Assembly (NCBI RefSeq): GCF_900143065.1
Contig: NZ_FRCX01000005.1
Location: forward strand, 62,001 to 126,000
Direction: 5' to 3'
Source: Duganella sacchari
Lineage (GTDB): Bacteria; Pseudomonadota; Gammaproteobacteria; Burkholderiales; Burkholderiaceae_D
DNA length: 64,000 bases
Below, piece by piece: positions 39,372 through 49,165 of the stretch. Position numbers and translations under genes: made by a program. A model generated the notes under the pieces. That model had not been told where the DNA came from. It was given only the letters and a program-made list of their open reading frames with translations, and searched no databases. Position 1 is the stretch's first letter; each line of letters starts with the position of its first letter.

Positions 39372-40328
39372 TTATGCGGAAGCGGTGTTGTCTTCGGCCA
39401 GCGTGTCGCGTGGTGCGCGGAAGGCGGCATTCCAGGCGTCCAGCCCGCCATGCAGCGGCCGGGCGCGATGGTAGCCTTGGCTGATGAGTCCCTTGGCCAC
39501 ATGGGCGGCGGTCACATCGTTCGGGCAACTGCAGTACACAATAATGTGGCGGCCCTTGTCCAGCCCCAGGGCATCCGGATTAAGCTCGCCACCATTGAAC
39601 AGCAACGCGCCAGGCACGGCCGGGTCCAGCATTTGCGCGGTAGCGCTGCGGGCGTCGATCAGGATGGGCTCCGTGCCCTGCTCCAGCAGCTGCTTGAAGC
39701 CATCGATCGTGATGCGCTCGATTTCCACCGACTGGCGGAAGCGTTTGCGCTCCACATATTTAAACGCAACGAACAGGGCCAACAGCACGCCCAGCACGAT
39801 CAGCGCGGTGGTTCCCATGGTGCTCAGGATGTCGAGCAGCTGATCGACGCTGGTGTGGAAGAAGGCGCCCAGCGCGATGCCGGCGCCGCTCCACAGCAAG
39901 CCGCCCAGCAAACTAAAACCAAGGAAGGTGCCGCCACGCGTGCCCATGGCGCCAGCCAGCGGCGGTGCAATGGTGTTAAAGCCCGGGATGAACTTGGCGA
40001 CGATGAGCGCTTTCGGTCCCCAGCGGTTGAAATTGTCCTCGGTCTGGCTCACGCAGTAATCGGGCGACAGCGAAATCTTGCACAGCAGCTTGAGGATGCG
40101 CTTGCCGTAATACTGACCGGCGCGGAACCAGAAATAGTCGCTGATGAGACAGGCGATCATGCTGACGGCCAGCACGGCCGGCCAATGGGTGTCGCCGTCG
40201 ATCGACATGGCGCCCGCCACAATCAGGATAGGAAAGGCAGGAATCGGCAAGCCGATCTGCTCGACCAGCACCACCCCGAACACGATCAGGACGCCATATT
40301 CTTGCAGCAGGAGGATTAAATTCGCCAT
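39372..40328 (-). CDS. DedA/VTT-domain membrane protein fused to a rhodanese domain
   Basis: 318 aa. Residues 1-190 form a DedA-family (VTT/SNARE-associated) membrane domain: EQIGLPIPAFPILIVAGA, the re-entrant motif FRAGQYYGKR, and KFIPGFNTIAPPLAGAMG; a final transmembrane helix is at about 174-190. Residues of about 205-310 form a cytoplasmic rhodanese domain, with IDARSATAQM, the loop YCSCPNDVTA carrying Cys266 at the catalytic position, and the closing GLDAWNAAF. DedA proteins are linked to undecaprenyl-phosphate and phospholipid flipping, envelope integrity and drug resistance. The coupling to sulfur transfer or sensing is unexplained. It starts 25 bp after the ABC ATPase stop and may be the last gene of that transcript. 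Confidence 0.92.
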   Translation of the reverse strand: MANLILLLQEYGVLIVFGVVLVEQIGLPIPAFPILIVAGAMSIDGDTHWPAVLAVSMIACLISDYFWFRAGQYYGKRILKLLCKISLSPDYCVSQTEDNFNRWGPKALIVAKFIPGFNTIAPPLAGAMGTRGGTFLGFSLLGGLLWSGAGIALGAFFHTSVDQLLDILSTMGTTALIVLGVLLALFVAFKYVERKRFRQSVEIERITIDGFKQLLEQGTEPILIDARSATAQMLDPAVPGALLFNGGELNPDALGLDKGRHIIVYCSCPNDVTAAHVAKGLISQGYHRARPLHGGLDAWNAAFRAPRDTLAEDNTASA

Positions 40329-40353
40329 ACGGATATCTTAACTTAAAAATCGC

Positions 40354-42030
40354 TTAACCGTGGCCGGGGATCGCCGCCAGCAGCGCCCGCGTGTAGGGCT
40401 GTTGCGGGTTGCGGTACAGCGCGTCTGCGTCGGCCAGTTCCACCACCGCGCCCTGCCGCATCACCATGACCTGGTCGGCCATGTATTTCACCACCGACAG
40501 GTCGTGCGAGATGAAGATGTATGACAGGCCCAGCTCATCCTGTAAATCCCGCAAAAGATTGAGCACCTGCGCCTGCACCGACACGTCCAGCGCGGAAACC
40601 GATTCGTCGCACACCAGAATTTCCGGCTGCAGGGTCAGGCAGCGCGCGATGGCAATGCGCTGCCGCTGGCCACCGGAAAACTCATGCGGGTAGCGGGTGT
40701 AGGCCGATGCGGGCAATCCAACCTTGTCCAGCAGCGCATGGGCCATGGCTGCGCGCGCGCGGTTGTCGGCGCCGATGCGGTGAATGCGCAGCGGTTCCAG
40801 CAGGATGTCGCCCACCGTGAAGCGCGGGTTAAGCGAGGCATACGGGTTCTGGAAGATGATCTGGATGCGGCGCTTGTAGGCCTGGAATTCGCGCGCGGAC
40901 ATGCTGAGCAGGTCGCGGCCGTCGAACATGGCGCTGCCGCCACTGGCCTGATGCAGCCGCAGCAGCGTCAGGCCGACCGTGGTCTTGCCCGAGCCGGATT
41001 CCCCCACCACGCCCAGCGTCTGGCCGCGCGCCAGCGTGAAGGAGACATCCTTGACGGCCTTGATTTCGCGCTGGCCGAACCAGCCTTCGCGCAGATAGAA
41101 GCTCTTGCTGAGGTTGCGCACTTCCAGCAGCGGCTTGCCGTCGCTCTTGCGCACACGGGAGTCCATGCTGGCGATGCCGTCCGGCTCCGCAGGAATTCCC
41201 GTCTGATAGTCGGCAATCACCGGCAAGCGGTGCGGGCGCGCATCCAGCGTCGGCCGGCAATGCAGCAGCGCGCGCGTGTAGGCATCGGCGGGCTGGTTGA
41301 GGACTTGCTGCGCCGGTCCGGCTTCACGCACCTTGCCATGGCGCATGACGATGACGTGGTCGGCAATCTGCGCCACCAGCCCGAGGTCATGCGTAATGAA
41401 CAGCACCGACATGGCACGACGCTTTTGCAGCCGTGCGATGAGCTCCATGATCTGCTGTTGTATCGTGACGTCGAGCGCGGTGGTGGGCTCGTCGGCGATC
41501 AGCAGCCGGGGTTCGCAGGCAATGGCCATGGCAATCATCACGCGCTGCTGCTGGCCACCGGACAGCTCGCCAGGATAAGCGGCGATCCTCAGCGCCGGAT
41601 CCGGGATGCCAACCTCCTCCAGCAGTTCCAGCGTCCGGCGGCGCGCCTGCGCGCGGCTCATCCGCAGGTGCAGCATGAGCACCTCGGCAATCTGCGCGCC
41701 CACGGTGAAGACCGGGTTCAGCGACGACATCGGCTCCTGGAAAATCATGGCGATGTCCTTGCCGCAGAGGGCGCGTCGCTGCTTGCTGTTCAGCGCCAGC
41801 AGCTCGCGGCCATCGAACCGGATGCTGCTGTCCGCACTGACGACGGCCGCCGCGTCGAGCAGCCCCATCACCGCCAGCGAGCTGACCGACTTGCCGCTGC
41901 CGGATTCGCCGACCAGCGCCACAGTGGCATTGCGCGGCACATCAAAAGAGATGCCTTTGACGGCTTCCGCCGTGCTCTTGCGGTCGAGGCGGAACGCAAC
42001 GCGCAACTGGCGGACTTCAAGCAGGTTCAT
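40354..42030 (-). CDS. Peptide ABC transporter, duplicated ATPase (YejF/DppDF fusion type)
   Basis: 558 aa from the ATG at 42030 ([13 protein letters not shown]), which overlaps the permease stop by 4 nt; a longer upstream frame is spurious. Two complete ATPase domains are joined. The first has Walker A GESGSGKS (41-48), signature LSGGQQQR, and Walker B LLIADEP. The second has GESGSGKT, signature FSGGQRQR, and LVCDES. Both have the oligopeptide-specific C-terminal extension (YTRALL). It energises dipeptide/oligopeptide import through the two permeases upstream. The single-gene double ATPase is the YejF-like arrangement. Confidence 0.94.
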   Translation of the reverse strand: MNLLEVRQLRVAFRLDRKSTAEAVKGISFDVPRNATVALVGESGSGKSVSSLAVMGLLDAAAVVSADSSIRFDGRELLALNSKQRRALCGKDIAMIFQEPMSSLNPVFTVGAQIAEVLMLHLRMSRAQARRRTLELLEEVGIPDPALRIAAYPGELSGGQQQRVMIAMAIACEPRLLIADEPTTALDVTIQQQIMELIARLQKRRAMSVLFITHDLGLVAQIADHVIVMRHGKVREAGPAQQVLNQPADAYTRALLHCRPTLDARPHRLPVIADYQTGIPAEPDGIASMDSRVRKSDGKPLLEVRNLSKSFYLREGWFGQREIKAVKDVSFTLARGQTLGVVGESGSGKTTVGLTLLRLHQASGGSAMFDGRDLLSMSAREFQAYKRRIQIIFQNPYASLNPRFTVGDILLEPLRIHRIGADNRARAAMAHALLDKVGLPASAYTRYPHEFSGGQRQRIAIARCLTLQPEILVCDESVSALDVSVQAQVLNLLRDLQDELGLSYIFISHDLSVVKYMADQVMVMRQGAVVELADADALYRNPQQPYTRALLAAIPGHG

Positions 42031-43148
42031 TGCTTCACCTTGGGATCGAGTGCGTCGCGCAAGGCATCGGTGAACAGCGAGAACGCCGTCACCAGCAAGG
42101 CCATGGCGATGGCGGCGGCCGTCAGTTGCCACCAGCGGCCGAGGATCAGTTCATTCTGCGCTTCGTTCAGCATGCTGCCCCACGACACCACGCCCACTGG
42201 CACGCCAAAGCCCAGGAAGCTCAGGATGACCTCCGCCTTGATAAAGCCCACCACCAGGATCGACATTTGCACCAGCGCCACATGGCTGACGTTGGGGAAG
42301 ATGTGGCCAAACATCCTGCGCCAGTGCGAGGCGCCGATGGCATCAGCGGCAAGCACATATTCGCGCGTCTTGTGCTTGATGTACTCGGCGCGGATCAGCC
42401 GGTACGGACCGGTCCAGCCGGTAAGGCCGAGTATCAGTACCATCGTCAGCACGCCCTTCTGCTGCAACACCGCCGCCACGGCCAGTATCATGAGCACCGA
42501 CGGGATGGCGGTGAAGATGCTGTAGAACCAGTTGAACAGATCATCCACCACGCCGCCGCAATAACCGGACAGCGCGCCAAACAGGGTGCCCAGGCCAACC
42601 GCCAGCAACGCAGCCACCAGGCCGACGACAATCGAGGTCTCGCCGCCCTTGACGGTTTTCCTGATGATGTCATGGCCCCACTTGTCGGCGCCGAACGGCA
42701 GGGTCGCGCGGCGCCCGCCGTCAGCTGCTGCACCGCCCTTGCCCTGGCCCTCGCCCGCTTGCGCCCGCAACGCCGCCAGGTCGTCCGCGAGCGGATCGAT
42801 GACGCCATACATCTCCACTGCGCCGGGTGCTGTACCGCCATGGCCCTGCGGTGCCGCCAGCTGCGCGCGCAGTGCGCGGATGTCGTCAGCGATCGGGTCG
42901 AAGACGTTGTCCGGCAAGGCCTGCGGCGGCGCGGCCGGCGTGACAGCCGTGCCGACGGCTGGCGCGTCGGCAAATCCCGGCGGCGCATAACTCACCCCCA
43001 CTTCCTGTTCCCAGTCCGCGACAATCAGGCCCGAGGCCGACAGCACCACCATCACCAGGAAGGCCAGCACCACTGCCAGTGACGCCATCGCCACCCGGTC
43101 CGCGCGCAATCTGCGCCATGCCAGCGCCCACAAGCCTTGCGCCCTCAT
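42027..43148 (-). CDS. Peptide ABC transporter permease (YejE/DppC-like) with enlarged periplasmic loop
   Basis: 373 aa. A TM helix at about 20-43 is followed by an unusually long periplasmic segment (about 45-155), then a DppC-type permease core (GWGHDIIRKTVKG-like, GGETSIVVGLVAALLAVGLG, the EAA loop AADAIGASHWRRMFGHIFPN). The loop contains an internal duplication: DPIADDIRALRAQ (84-96) and DPLADDLAALRAQ (118-130) joined by Gly/Ala/Pro-rich spacers. It overlaps the neighbouring genes by 4 nt on both sides. It forms the membrane channel with the DppB-like subunit. Confidence 0.93.
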   Translation of the reverse strand: MRAQGLWALAWRRLRADRVAMASLAVVLAFLVMVVLSASGLIVADWEQEVGVSYAPPGFADAPAVGTAVTPAAPPQALPDNVFDPIADDIRALRAQLAAPQGHGGTAPGAVEMYGVIDPLADDLAALRAQAGEGQGKGGAAADGGRRATLPFGADKWGHDIIRKTVKGGETSIVVGLVAALLAVGLGTLFGALSGYCGGVVDDLFNWFYSIFTAIPSVLMILAVAAVLQQKGVLTMVLILGLTGWTGPYRLIRAEYIKHKTREYVLAADAIGASHWRRMFGHIFPNVSHVALVQMSILVVGFIKAEVILSFLGFGVPVGVVSWGSMLNEAQNELILGRWWQLTAAAIAMALLVTAFSLFTDALRDALDPKVKQ

Positions 43149-44083
43149 GCGAGCTTCACCCGTGGATCGACGGCCTGATACAGCAGATCTGTCAGCAGAT
43201 TAAACACCATGGTTGCCGCCGCCACGTACACCGTGATCGCCTTGATTACCGGGAAGTCGCTGCGCTCCACGGCCAGGATCACCTCGCGACCAATGCCCGG
43301 AATGCCAAAGAAACGCTCCAGCAAAAACGCGCCGATCAGCAAGGCCGGCAGGTTCGACATCACATACGTCAGAATCGGAATCGCCGCATTGCGCAGCACG
43401 TGCACCCACATCACGCGCCGCTCGCCCAGTCCCTTGGCGCGCGCGGTACGTACATAATCCTGTCCCACCTCGTCCAGCACAAAACTGCGGAACAGGCGCA
43501 AGGTCGGCGCCACCGATACCGCCAGGCCGATCAGCACCGGCAAGGCCGAATAGCGCAGCAGGTTCTCGGCGAAATGGTCGCTCCAGCCCTGCACCGGAAA
43601 CCAGCCCAGCTGGTATGCCAGTCCATACTGAAACGCGATGATGTACACCAGGATGCTGACCGACATGCCCACCGTGCAGGCCATCATCACCAGGCGGTCC
43701 GTCAGCGAGCCGCGCACAAACGCGACGGCCAGCGCCAGCGCAACGCCGATCAGCGTCTCCAGCAGCGTCAACGGAATCAGCACCGTCAGCGAAGGTCCCA
43801 GCCGGGTCGCGATGATGTTGGACACCGGCTCGCTGGTCGCCCAGCTCGCGCCAAAGTCGAAGGTCACGATCTGCCTGACGAAAATCCACAGCTGCACATG
43901 GTAGGGCTGGTCGACACCAAGCTGCCGACGGATGTTGGCGATGCTCTCGGCATTGGCCATCTTGCCGGCCAGGATATAAGCCGGATCGCCGCCCACCCAG
44001 TTAAACAGCACAAACACCAGCAGCACCACGCCCAGCATGGTCGGCAGCATTTGCCACAGGCGGCGAACTATATAGGCCAGCAT
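43145..44083 (-). CDS. Peptide ABC transporter permease (YejB/DppB-like)
   Basis: 312 aa. DppB-type permease: N-terminal helix YIVRRLWQMLPTMLGVVLLV, VGGDPAYILAGKMANAESI, periplasmic QLGVDQPYHVQLW and the EAA loop YVRTARAKGLGERRVMWVHV. Five further helices follow, with AVDPRVKL at the C-terminus. It overlaps the next permease by 4 nt and starts 6 nt after the end of the broken binding-protein gene, so all four belong to one operon. Confidence 0.95.
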   Translation of the reverse strand: MLAYIVRRLWQMLPTMLGVVLLVFVLFNWVGGDPAYILAGKMANAESIANIRRQLGVDQPYHVQLWIFVRQIVTFDFGASWATSEPVSNIIATRLGPSLTVLIPLTLLETLIGVALALAVAFVRGSLTDRLVMMACTVGMSVSILVYIIAFQYGLAYQLGWFPVQGWSDHFAENLLRYSALPVLIGLAVSVAPTLRLFRSFVLDEVGQDYVRTARAKGLGERRVMWVHVLRNAAIPILTYVMSNLPALLIGAFLLERFFGIPGIGREVILAVERSDFPVIKAITVYVAAATMVFNLLTDLLYQAVDPRVKLA

Positions 44084-44089
44084 CTTGTC

Positions 44090-45846
44090 TCAGTCCTTGA
44101 TATCGATGTACTTCCATTCCTGATGCAGGATGGGATGCTTTTTATACCCCAGCACACGCGGCTGCGCCAACATATTCCGGTAGCGCGAGAAAGCCGGCAT
44201 GACCGCCGCCTGCACTTCCAGCTGACGCGCCATCTTGCGGTACAGCGCATCGCGCTGCGGGCCGGGCGGCATGCCGTGGCTGGCTTCGTACCAGGCGTCG
44301 AACTGCGGGTCCTGGTAGCAGCCGTTGTTGTTCTGGCCGATATTCCCGCCGTAAAACAGCTGCATGAAATTGTCGCCATCGGGATAATCAGCCAGCCACT
44401 CGTAGGTACGGGTCTGGATCTTGCACAGCATTTCGGCCCGCTGGATGTCGCTGAAAATCATGCGCGGGTTGTCCATGCGGATGCCGATGCGCTGGTACGT
44501 CTTGCGCCACAGCTCGGCCATCAGCACGCCATTGGCTTCGTTGCGCGAGGTGTAGCTGATGACCAGCGGCTTGCCATCCGGCTGCATGCGCCAGCCATCG
44601 GCGCCCTTCCTGTAGCCATACCGGTCCAGCAGCTGGTTGGCCAGCACCGGATCATAGCGCAGCAGCGGCTGGTAAGCGGGATCATGCCCCGCCACGCCGG
44701 ACGGAATCGGAAACGTCAGACGCTGCGCTTCGCCGTTGTGCACCAGGCGGATTTCCTCGTCCACATCGTGCGCCATGGCGATGGCGCGGCGCAGCGCAGC
44801 GCGATCTTCTCCTTGCTGAAGCCGCCGACGACCGGATCACGCATATTCCAGTAGTAATAGCTGAGCCCCGGATCGACAATCCGCGACAGCTGGATGCCGC
44901 GCTCGGCCAGCTCGGGCCGCAGCTTGCCATCGACCAGCGCTTTCGGCGCCAGCGGGCCGTCCAGCCAGAACAGGTCCGCCTCGCCGCTCGTGAACGACAG
45001 CCAGCGCGACTGGTCCTCGAGCTGCACGCTGATCTCGATGCGGCCGATCTGCGGGATCTTCTTGCCCTTCATCTGCCGCTCGATCACGGCGTCGCCGTGG
45101 AAGTCCCACACTTCAGCGCGGTGCCCGGTATTCTCTTCGAGCACAATCCGGCTGCCGCGTATCCACTGGCCCAGCTTGTAAACGCCGGTGCCGACCGGAT
45201 GCCCCGCCACTTCACCCTTGCTGTCGCCATACAGGTCCACGACCTCGCGCGCGACCGCCGCCAGCGGCGCATAGGCCAGTATCATGCCAAGGTTGAAGTC
45301 GGTGCGCGTCAGGTGAATCCGCAAGGTGTAGGGATCGATGATTTCCAGCCCGGCCACCGGCGCATCGTAGTTGAAGCGGCCGGTCTGGCGGGCCTGCTCG
45401 GCCAGTGCGTCGAGGCCCAGCACCTTCCCTTCCAGCAGCCAGGCGTTCGGCGACGCCAGGCGCGGATCGAACAGGCGCTTCCACGCATAGACGTAATCGG
45501 CCACGGTCAGCTCACGCGGTTGGCCGTGGAAGGCGGGATCCGGCGTGAAATACGTCCCCGGCTTCAGGCGGATCAGATAGGTTTTGCCATCGGCGGCCAC
45601 TTCCGGCAAGGCAGCGGCCGTTTCTGGCGCCAGCTGGACCGGGCGGGCCAGATAGTCGTAGGTGTACAGGGTTTCAAAGATTGCTTCGGTGATGTGGCCG
45701 GTGTACAGATCCCGCCCCAATGCCGGATCAAAGCTGGCTTCCGCGGCCGGCAAAATATAGTGCAGTGTCTTTACCGGCGCCGCAGCCCATGCCCAGGCAG
45801 CAGCCATCATCATGCTTGCTGCCGCGGCCATTTTTACGCTCCGCAT
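44090..45846 (-). pseudogene. Frameshifted periplasmic peptide-binding protein of the ABC operon
   Basis: Family-5 (DppA/OppA-like) solute-binding protein in two frames. The first frame (45846 to about 44800, ~350 codons) has a signal peptide (KMAAAASMMMAAAWAWAAAP), LHYILPAAEASFDPALGRDL, the YVYAWKRLFDPR motif and ends correctly at GGFSKEKIALR, then runs into unrelated residues and stops at 44716. The second frame resumes at RRAIAMAHDVDEEIRLVHNG and continues with the normal C-terminal half to 44090. A tandem AGCGC duplication at 44793-44802 sits exactly at the switch; deleting one unit restores a single ~585-codon frame. The start at 45846 has GAGG with 6-nt spacing. It may be a recent mutation, a slippage switch or a sequencing error. 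Confidence 0.88.
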
Positions 45847-46176
45847 CCCCATCCTCACGCCGCCTGTGTGACCTGCACAATACCGCATTTTTTACTTGGC
45901 AGGAAAGCCATGCTCCGCCCCGTTTTGGTGCAGTCAAGCAGATTCTGTGATGCGCCGCAGCATTCGGTCATGCCATCCCGCAGCATGCCTGACTTTGCAG
46001 CGCACCATCGCTTTACAAAAACTCATGTATTTTTTACATAAACCGTTGTTTTTACGCGTCAAAGTAATCGATTTCGTTTGACAGTGCTCTTGCGGCAATG
46101 TTTTGATGCGCGCCTTTCCTAAATATTTCACTTGTATATATTTTAGAAAAGAAAAAACTTTCTTGGAGTATTGTTT
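45847..46176. other. Divergent intergenic region between the ABC operon and TBDR 1
   Basis: 330 bp without a supported gene. The right part is AT-rich and carries the TBDR 1 promoter (46078-46107). The left part should hold the ABC operon promoter, but no convincing pair was found. A TGTG-N7-CACA element at 45865-45879 is too weak to call. Confidence 0.4.
46078..46107 (+). promoter_or_regulatory. Promoter of TBDR 1
   Basis: Perfect -35 TTGACA, 18-bp spacer, -10-like TTTGAT. The hexamer ends 69 nt before the ATG, exactly as for TBDR 2. The same TTGACA-N18 arrangement precedes all five receptor genes here. Confidence 0.6.
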
Positions 46177-48966
46177 ATGATGATGGAAACGGTTTTATCC
46201 CGCTCCGTGCGCCTGATGTTCTCGGGCTCCGTAGCAGCAGTCCTGGCCATGCCAGCTTTCGCGCAGAACGCCGAGCCGACCGGCCCGATCCAGCGCGTTG
46301 AAATCACGGGTTCGAGCATCAAGCGCGCATCCGCTGAAACCGCCTCGCCGGTGCAGATGATCACCCGCGACGAACTCATGAAGTCCGGCAAAACCACCGT
46401 GGCGGAATTCCTGCAAAGCCTGACCGTGGACGGCGCTGGTTCGCTGCCATCCGGTTTCGGCACCGGCTTCGCAGCCGGCTCGACCGCCATTTCGCTGCGC
46501 GGCCTGGGCGCCACCTCCACCCTGGTACTGCTGAACGGCCGCCGCATGGCACCGTTCGCGCGTGCTGACGATGGCCAGAAGAGCTTCACCGACCTGTCCA
46601 CCATTCCGATGCAGCTGGTGGAACGCATCGAAGTGCTGAAAGACGGCGCTTCCTCGACCTACGGCGCCGACGCGATTGCCGGCGTGGTCAACATCATCCT
46701 GCGCAAGGACTTTGAAGGCGTGACCATCAAAGCCGATACCGGCGCCTCCCGTTACAGCGACAACAAACAAAACAATATCGCTGTCACCGTGGGCAAGGGT
46801 AACCTGGACGACGACAAGTACAACCTGGTATTCAACGTCGAATACAAGAAGTCCGACGAACTGGCCGCTGCGGACCGCAAGGACCGCGGCTGGATCGGCC
46901 ATGGCGACATCCGTCCATGGGGCTACAACCAGAACACCCAGTACATGGGCGGCTACATCACCCCGGGTGCATCGACCGCGACGCCAACCGGCGCCCTGCG
47001 CGATCCGAAGACCGGCAACTACGTGTCGCTGGGCGGCTGCTCGCAGTTCTCGCAGACCGTCAAGCAAGACGCTGCTGGCGGCTGCCTGTGGTCGCAAGAC
47101 CAGTTCCGCGACCTGCAACCGAACGTTGAATCGCTGAACCTGTACACGCGCGGCACCCTGCAAGTCAATTCCGACCTGCAGGTGTACACCGAACTGGGCT
47201 ACGCGACCCGCAACAGCTCGTTCATGCTGGCGCCCGTCTCGGCCACGCCAAACGTGACCTTCCCGGCCACCGCCGCGAACCCGAACGGCATCATCCTGTA
47301 CAGCAATGACCTGCTGATGTCCGGCAAGCACCCGCAAAACACCTTTGGCACCGACACCCGTCTGCGCTACTCGATGTTTGACCTGGGCCCAAGCAACCAC
47401 ATCGCCAACAACGACTTCAGCCGCATCGTGCTGGGCGCCAAGGGCAGCAACTACGGTTGGGACTGGGATGCCGGCTTCACCCACTCGGAATCCAAGCTGT
47501 ACATCGAGTGGACCAACCAGCTGAACATGAAAGTGCTGAAGTCCGCGCTGGGCGATCCGACCAGCCAGTACTTCCCGTACTACATCGGCTCGCAAGCCTA
47601 CAAGAACCCGGCCTCGCTGTACGCAGCGATGCGCGTGAACGCGTCGTCGAACTCGACCACCAAGCTGGACATCGTCGACTTCAAGGCCTCGCGTGAACTG
47701 TTCGCGCTGCCAGGCGGTAACCTGGGCCTGGCCATCGGCGGCGAACACCGCCACGAGCAGCTGGACAACCCATCGCTGACCGGTTCGGAAGATGGCTCGA
47801 CCAACATTTCCTACGTGGCCGCCAAGGGCGACACCAAGGTCTCGGCAATCTATGCCGAGGTACTGGCGCCCGTGCTGAAAACCGTGGAACTGAGCGGCGC
47901 GCTGCGTTACGACCACTACAGCAACTTCAACTCGACCACGCCAAAACTGGGCGCGAAATGGACCCCGGTCAAGAGCTTCGCACTGCGCGGCACTTACACC
48001 GCCGGCTTCCGTGCACCTGGCGTGGCTGAAGCCAATGCGGAAAGCCAATCGACCGGCACCTCGTCGGTGGTCGATCCAGTACGTTGCCCAGGCGGCAAAG
48101 TGCCAGCAGCAGGCGGCGCCACCACGCTCGATTGCAACATCCAGATCGGCGCAGTCAAAGTGGGCAACCCTAACCTGGCGCCCGAGAAGTCGAAAGGCTA
48201 CACCCTGGGCCTGGTCTGGGATCCGCTGAACGACACCAACCTGTCGCTGGACGCGTGGAAAATCCGCCGCACCAACGAGATCAACCCACTGTCGTATGTT
48301 GAAGCCGCAGCGCTGCCAACCGCAGTTCGCGCCGACAACAACCTGGTGGTCAATGGCGTGGTGATCCCGAACACCGGCACCCTGCTGATCTCCAAAGCAC
48401 CGTACCAGAACTCGAGCTACACCGAAGTCAAAGGGATTGACCTGGACGTCAAACAGCGTCTGCGCCTGGGCGACTACGGCAAAGCCACGCTGAACCTGGT
48501 GTGGTCGCACGTGGCCTCGTGGGTACGCGCTGATAAGAACCAGGTATTCCAGTTTGCCGGCACCCACGGCAACTGCGACACCTCGGATTGCGCCGGCACG
48601 CCGAAGGACAAGATCAACCTGATCGGCTCCTGGGACAAGGGCAACTGGAATGTATCGGGCAGCGTCAACTACCGCTCGGACATGAAGAACATCCGTTACG
48701 AAGGCGCCCCTTGCGCGGTGCTGTTCGCCGACGGCACGCCATCGCCGAACGGTGCTTGCCGCCTGCCATCGTTCACCACGCTGGACCTGTCGACCCGCTA
48801 CAACTGGAGCAAATCGCTGCAGCTGTACGCGTCGATGAACAACGTGTTCGACAAGATCGCCCCGTTGGATGCACTGACCTACGGCGGCATGAGCTTCAAC
48901 CCGATGGACGCTTCCGGCGCCACCGGCCGTTACGTGAAGATTGGTCTGCAATACAAGTTTGACTAA
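46177..48966 (+). CDS. TonB-dependent outer-membrane receptor 1
   Basis: 929 aa from the ATG at 46177 (GGAG, 8-nt spacing). Signal peptide (ETVLSRSVRLMFSGSVAAVL ... AFA), then a TonB-box-like segment and the plug start QRVEITGSSIKR. Plug motifs STLVLLNGRRM, VERIEVLKDGASSTYGADAIAG and VVNIILRKDFEG follow. The 22-strand barrel includes GTYTAGFRAPGVAEA and NVFDKIAPLD near the end. It imports large or scarce ligands across the outer membrane with TonB energy; ligand unknown. Several closely spaced cysteine pairs occur in predicted loops (for example NCDTSDC). Unlike its four relatives it ends in KFD, one residue after the usual terminal Phe. It is followed by its own terminator. Confidence 0.95.
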   Translation: MMMETVLSRSVRLMFSGSVAAVLAMPAFAQNAEPTGPIQRVEITGSSIKRASAETASPVQMITRDELMKSGKTTVAEFLQSLTVDGAGSLPSGFGTGFAAGSTAISLRGLGATSTLVLLNGRRMAPFARADDGQKSFTDLSTIPMQLVERIEVLKDGASSTYGADAIAGVVNIILRKDFEGVTIKADTGASRYSDNKQNNIAVTVGKGNLDDDKYNLVFNVEYKKSDELAAADRKDRGWIGHGDIRPWGYNQNTQYMGGYITPGASTATPTGALRDPKTGNYVSLGGCSQFSQTVKQDAAGGCLWSQDQFRDLQPNVESLNLYTRGTLQVNSDLQVYTELGYATRNSSFMLAPVSATPNVTFPATAANPNGIILYSNDLLMSGKHPQNTFGTDTRLRYSMFDLGPSNHIANNDFSRIVLGAKGSNYGWDWDAGFTHSESKLYIEWTNQLNMKVLKSALGDPTSQYFPYYIGSQAYKNPASLYAAMRVNASSNSTTKLDIVDFKASRELFALPGGNLGLAIGGEHRHEQLDNPSLTGSEDGSTNISYVAAKGDTKVSAIYAEVLAPVLKTVELSGALRYDHYSNFNSTTPKLGAKWTPVKSFALRGTYTAGFRAPGVAEANAESQSTGTSSVVDPVRCPGGKVPAAGGATTLDCNIQIGAVKVGNPNLAPEKSKGYTLGLVWDPLNDTNLSLDAWKIRRTNEINPLSYVEAAALPTAVRADNNLVVNGVVIPNTGTLLISKAPYQNSSYTEVKGIDLDVKQRLRLGDYGKATLNLVWSHVASWVRADKNQVFQFAGTHGNCDTSDCAGTPKDKINLIGSWDKGNWNVSGSVNYRSDMKNIRYEGAPCAVLFADGTPSPNGACRLPSFTTLDLSTRYNWSKSLQLYASMNNVFDKIAPLDALTYGGMSFNPMDASGATGRYVKIGLQYKFD

Positions 48967-48988
48967 ACTTTATTAGTCGCACGACAAG

Positions 48989-49019
48989 AAGGACAGCGAG
49001 AAATCGCTGTCCTTTTTTT
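48989..49019 (+). terminator. Intrinsic terminator of TBDR 1
   Basis: Stem AAGGACAGCGA/TCGCTGTCCTT with a 4-nt loop followed by seven T, 22 nt after the stop. Confidence 0.92.
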
Positions 49020-49066
49020 ATTCTTAGCACAAATCTATTAGTTTTTTACTGAAAGCCGCATAAAGT

Positions 49067-49096
49067 TTGACAAGAGTGATCTAAAAGTGGTCTGAT
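49067..49096 (+). promoter_or_regulatory. Promoter of TBDR 2
   Basis: -35 TTGACA, 18-bp spacer, -10-like TCTGAT, ending 69 nt before the ATG at 49166. Confidence 0.6.
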
Positions 49097-49165
49097 AACG
49101 GCCCTTGTGAGAATTGGTTAGATTTTGCCTCGCAAGCTGAACCACTTGAGAAAGCACTTAGCAAC

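Noticed and set aside
45865-45879. TGTG-N7-CACA, a CRP-like site upstream of the ABC operon
   Set aside because: Spacing differs from the CRP consensus (TGTGA-N6-TCACA) and no promoter could be aligned with it.
46195-48951. A 918-codon minus-strand frame opposite TBDR 1
   Set aside because: Exact shadow of the receptor gene, Arg/Val/Gly-rich with no recognisable domain.
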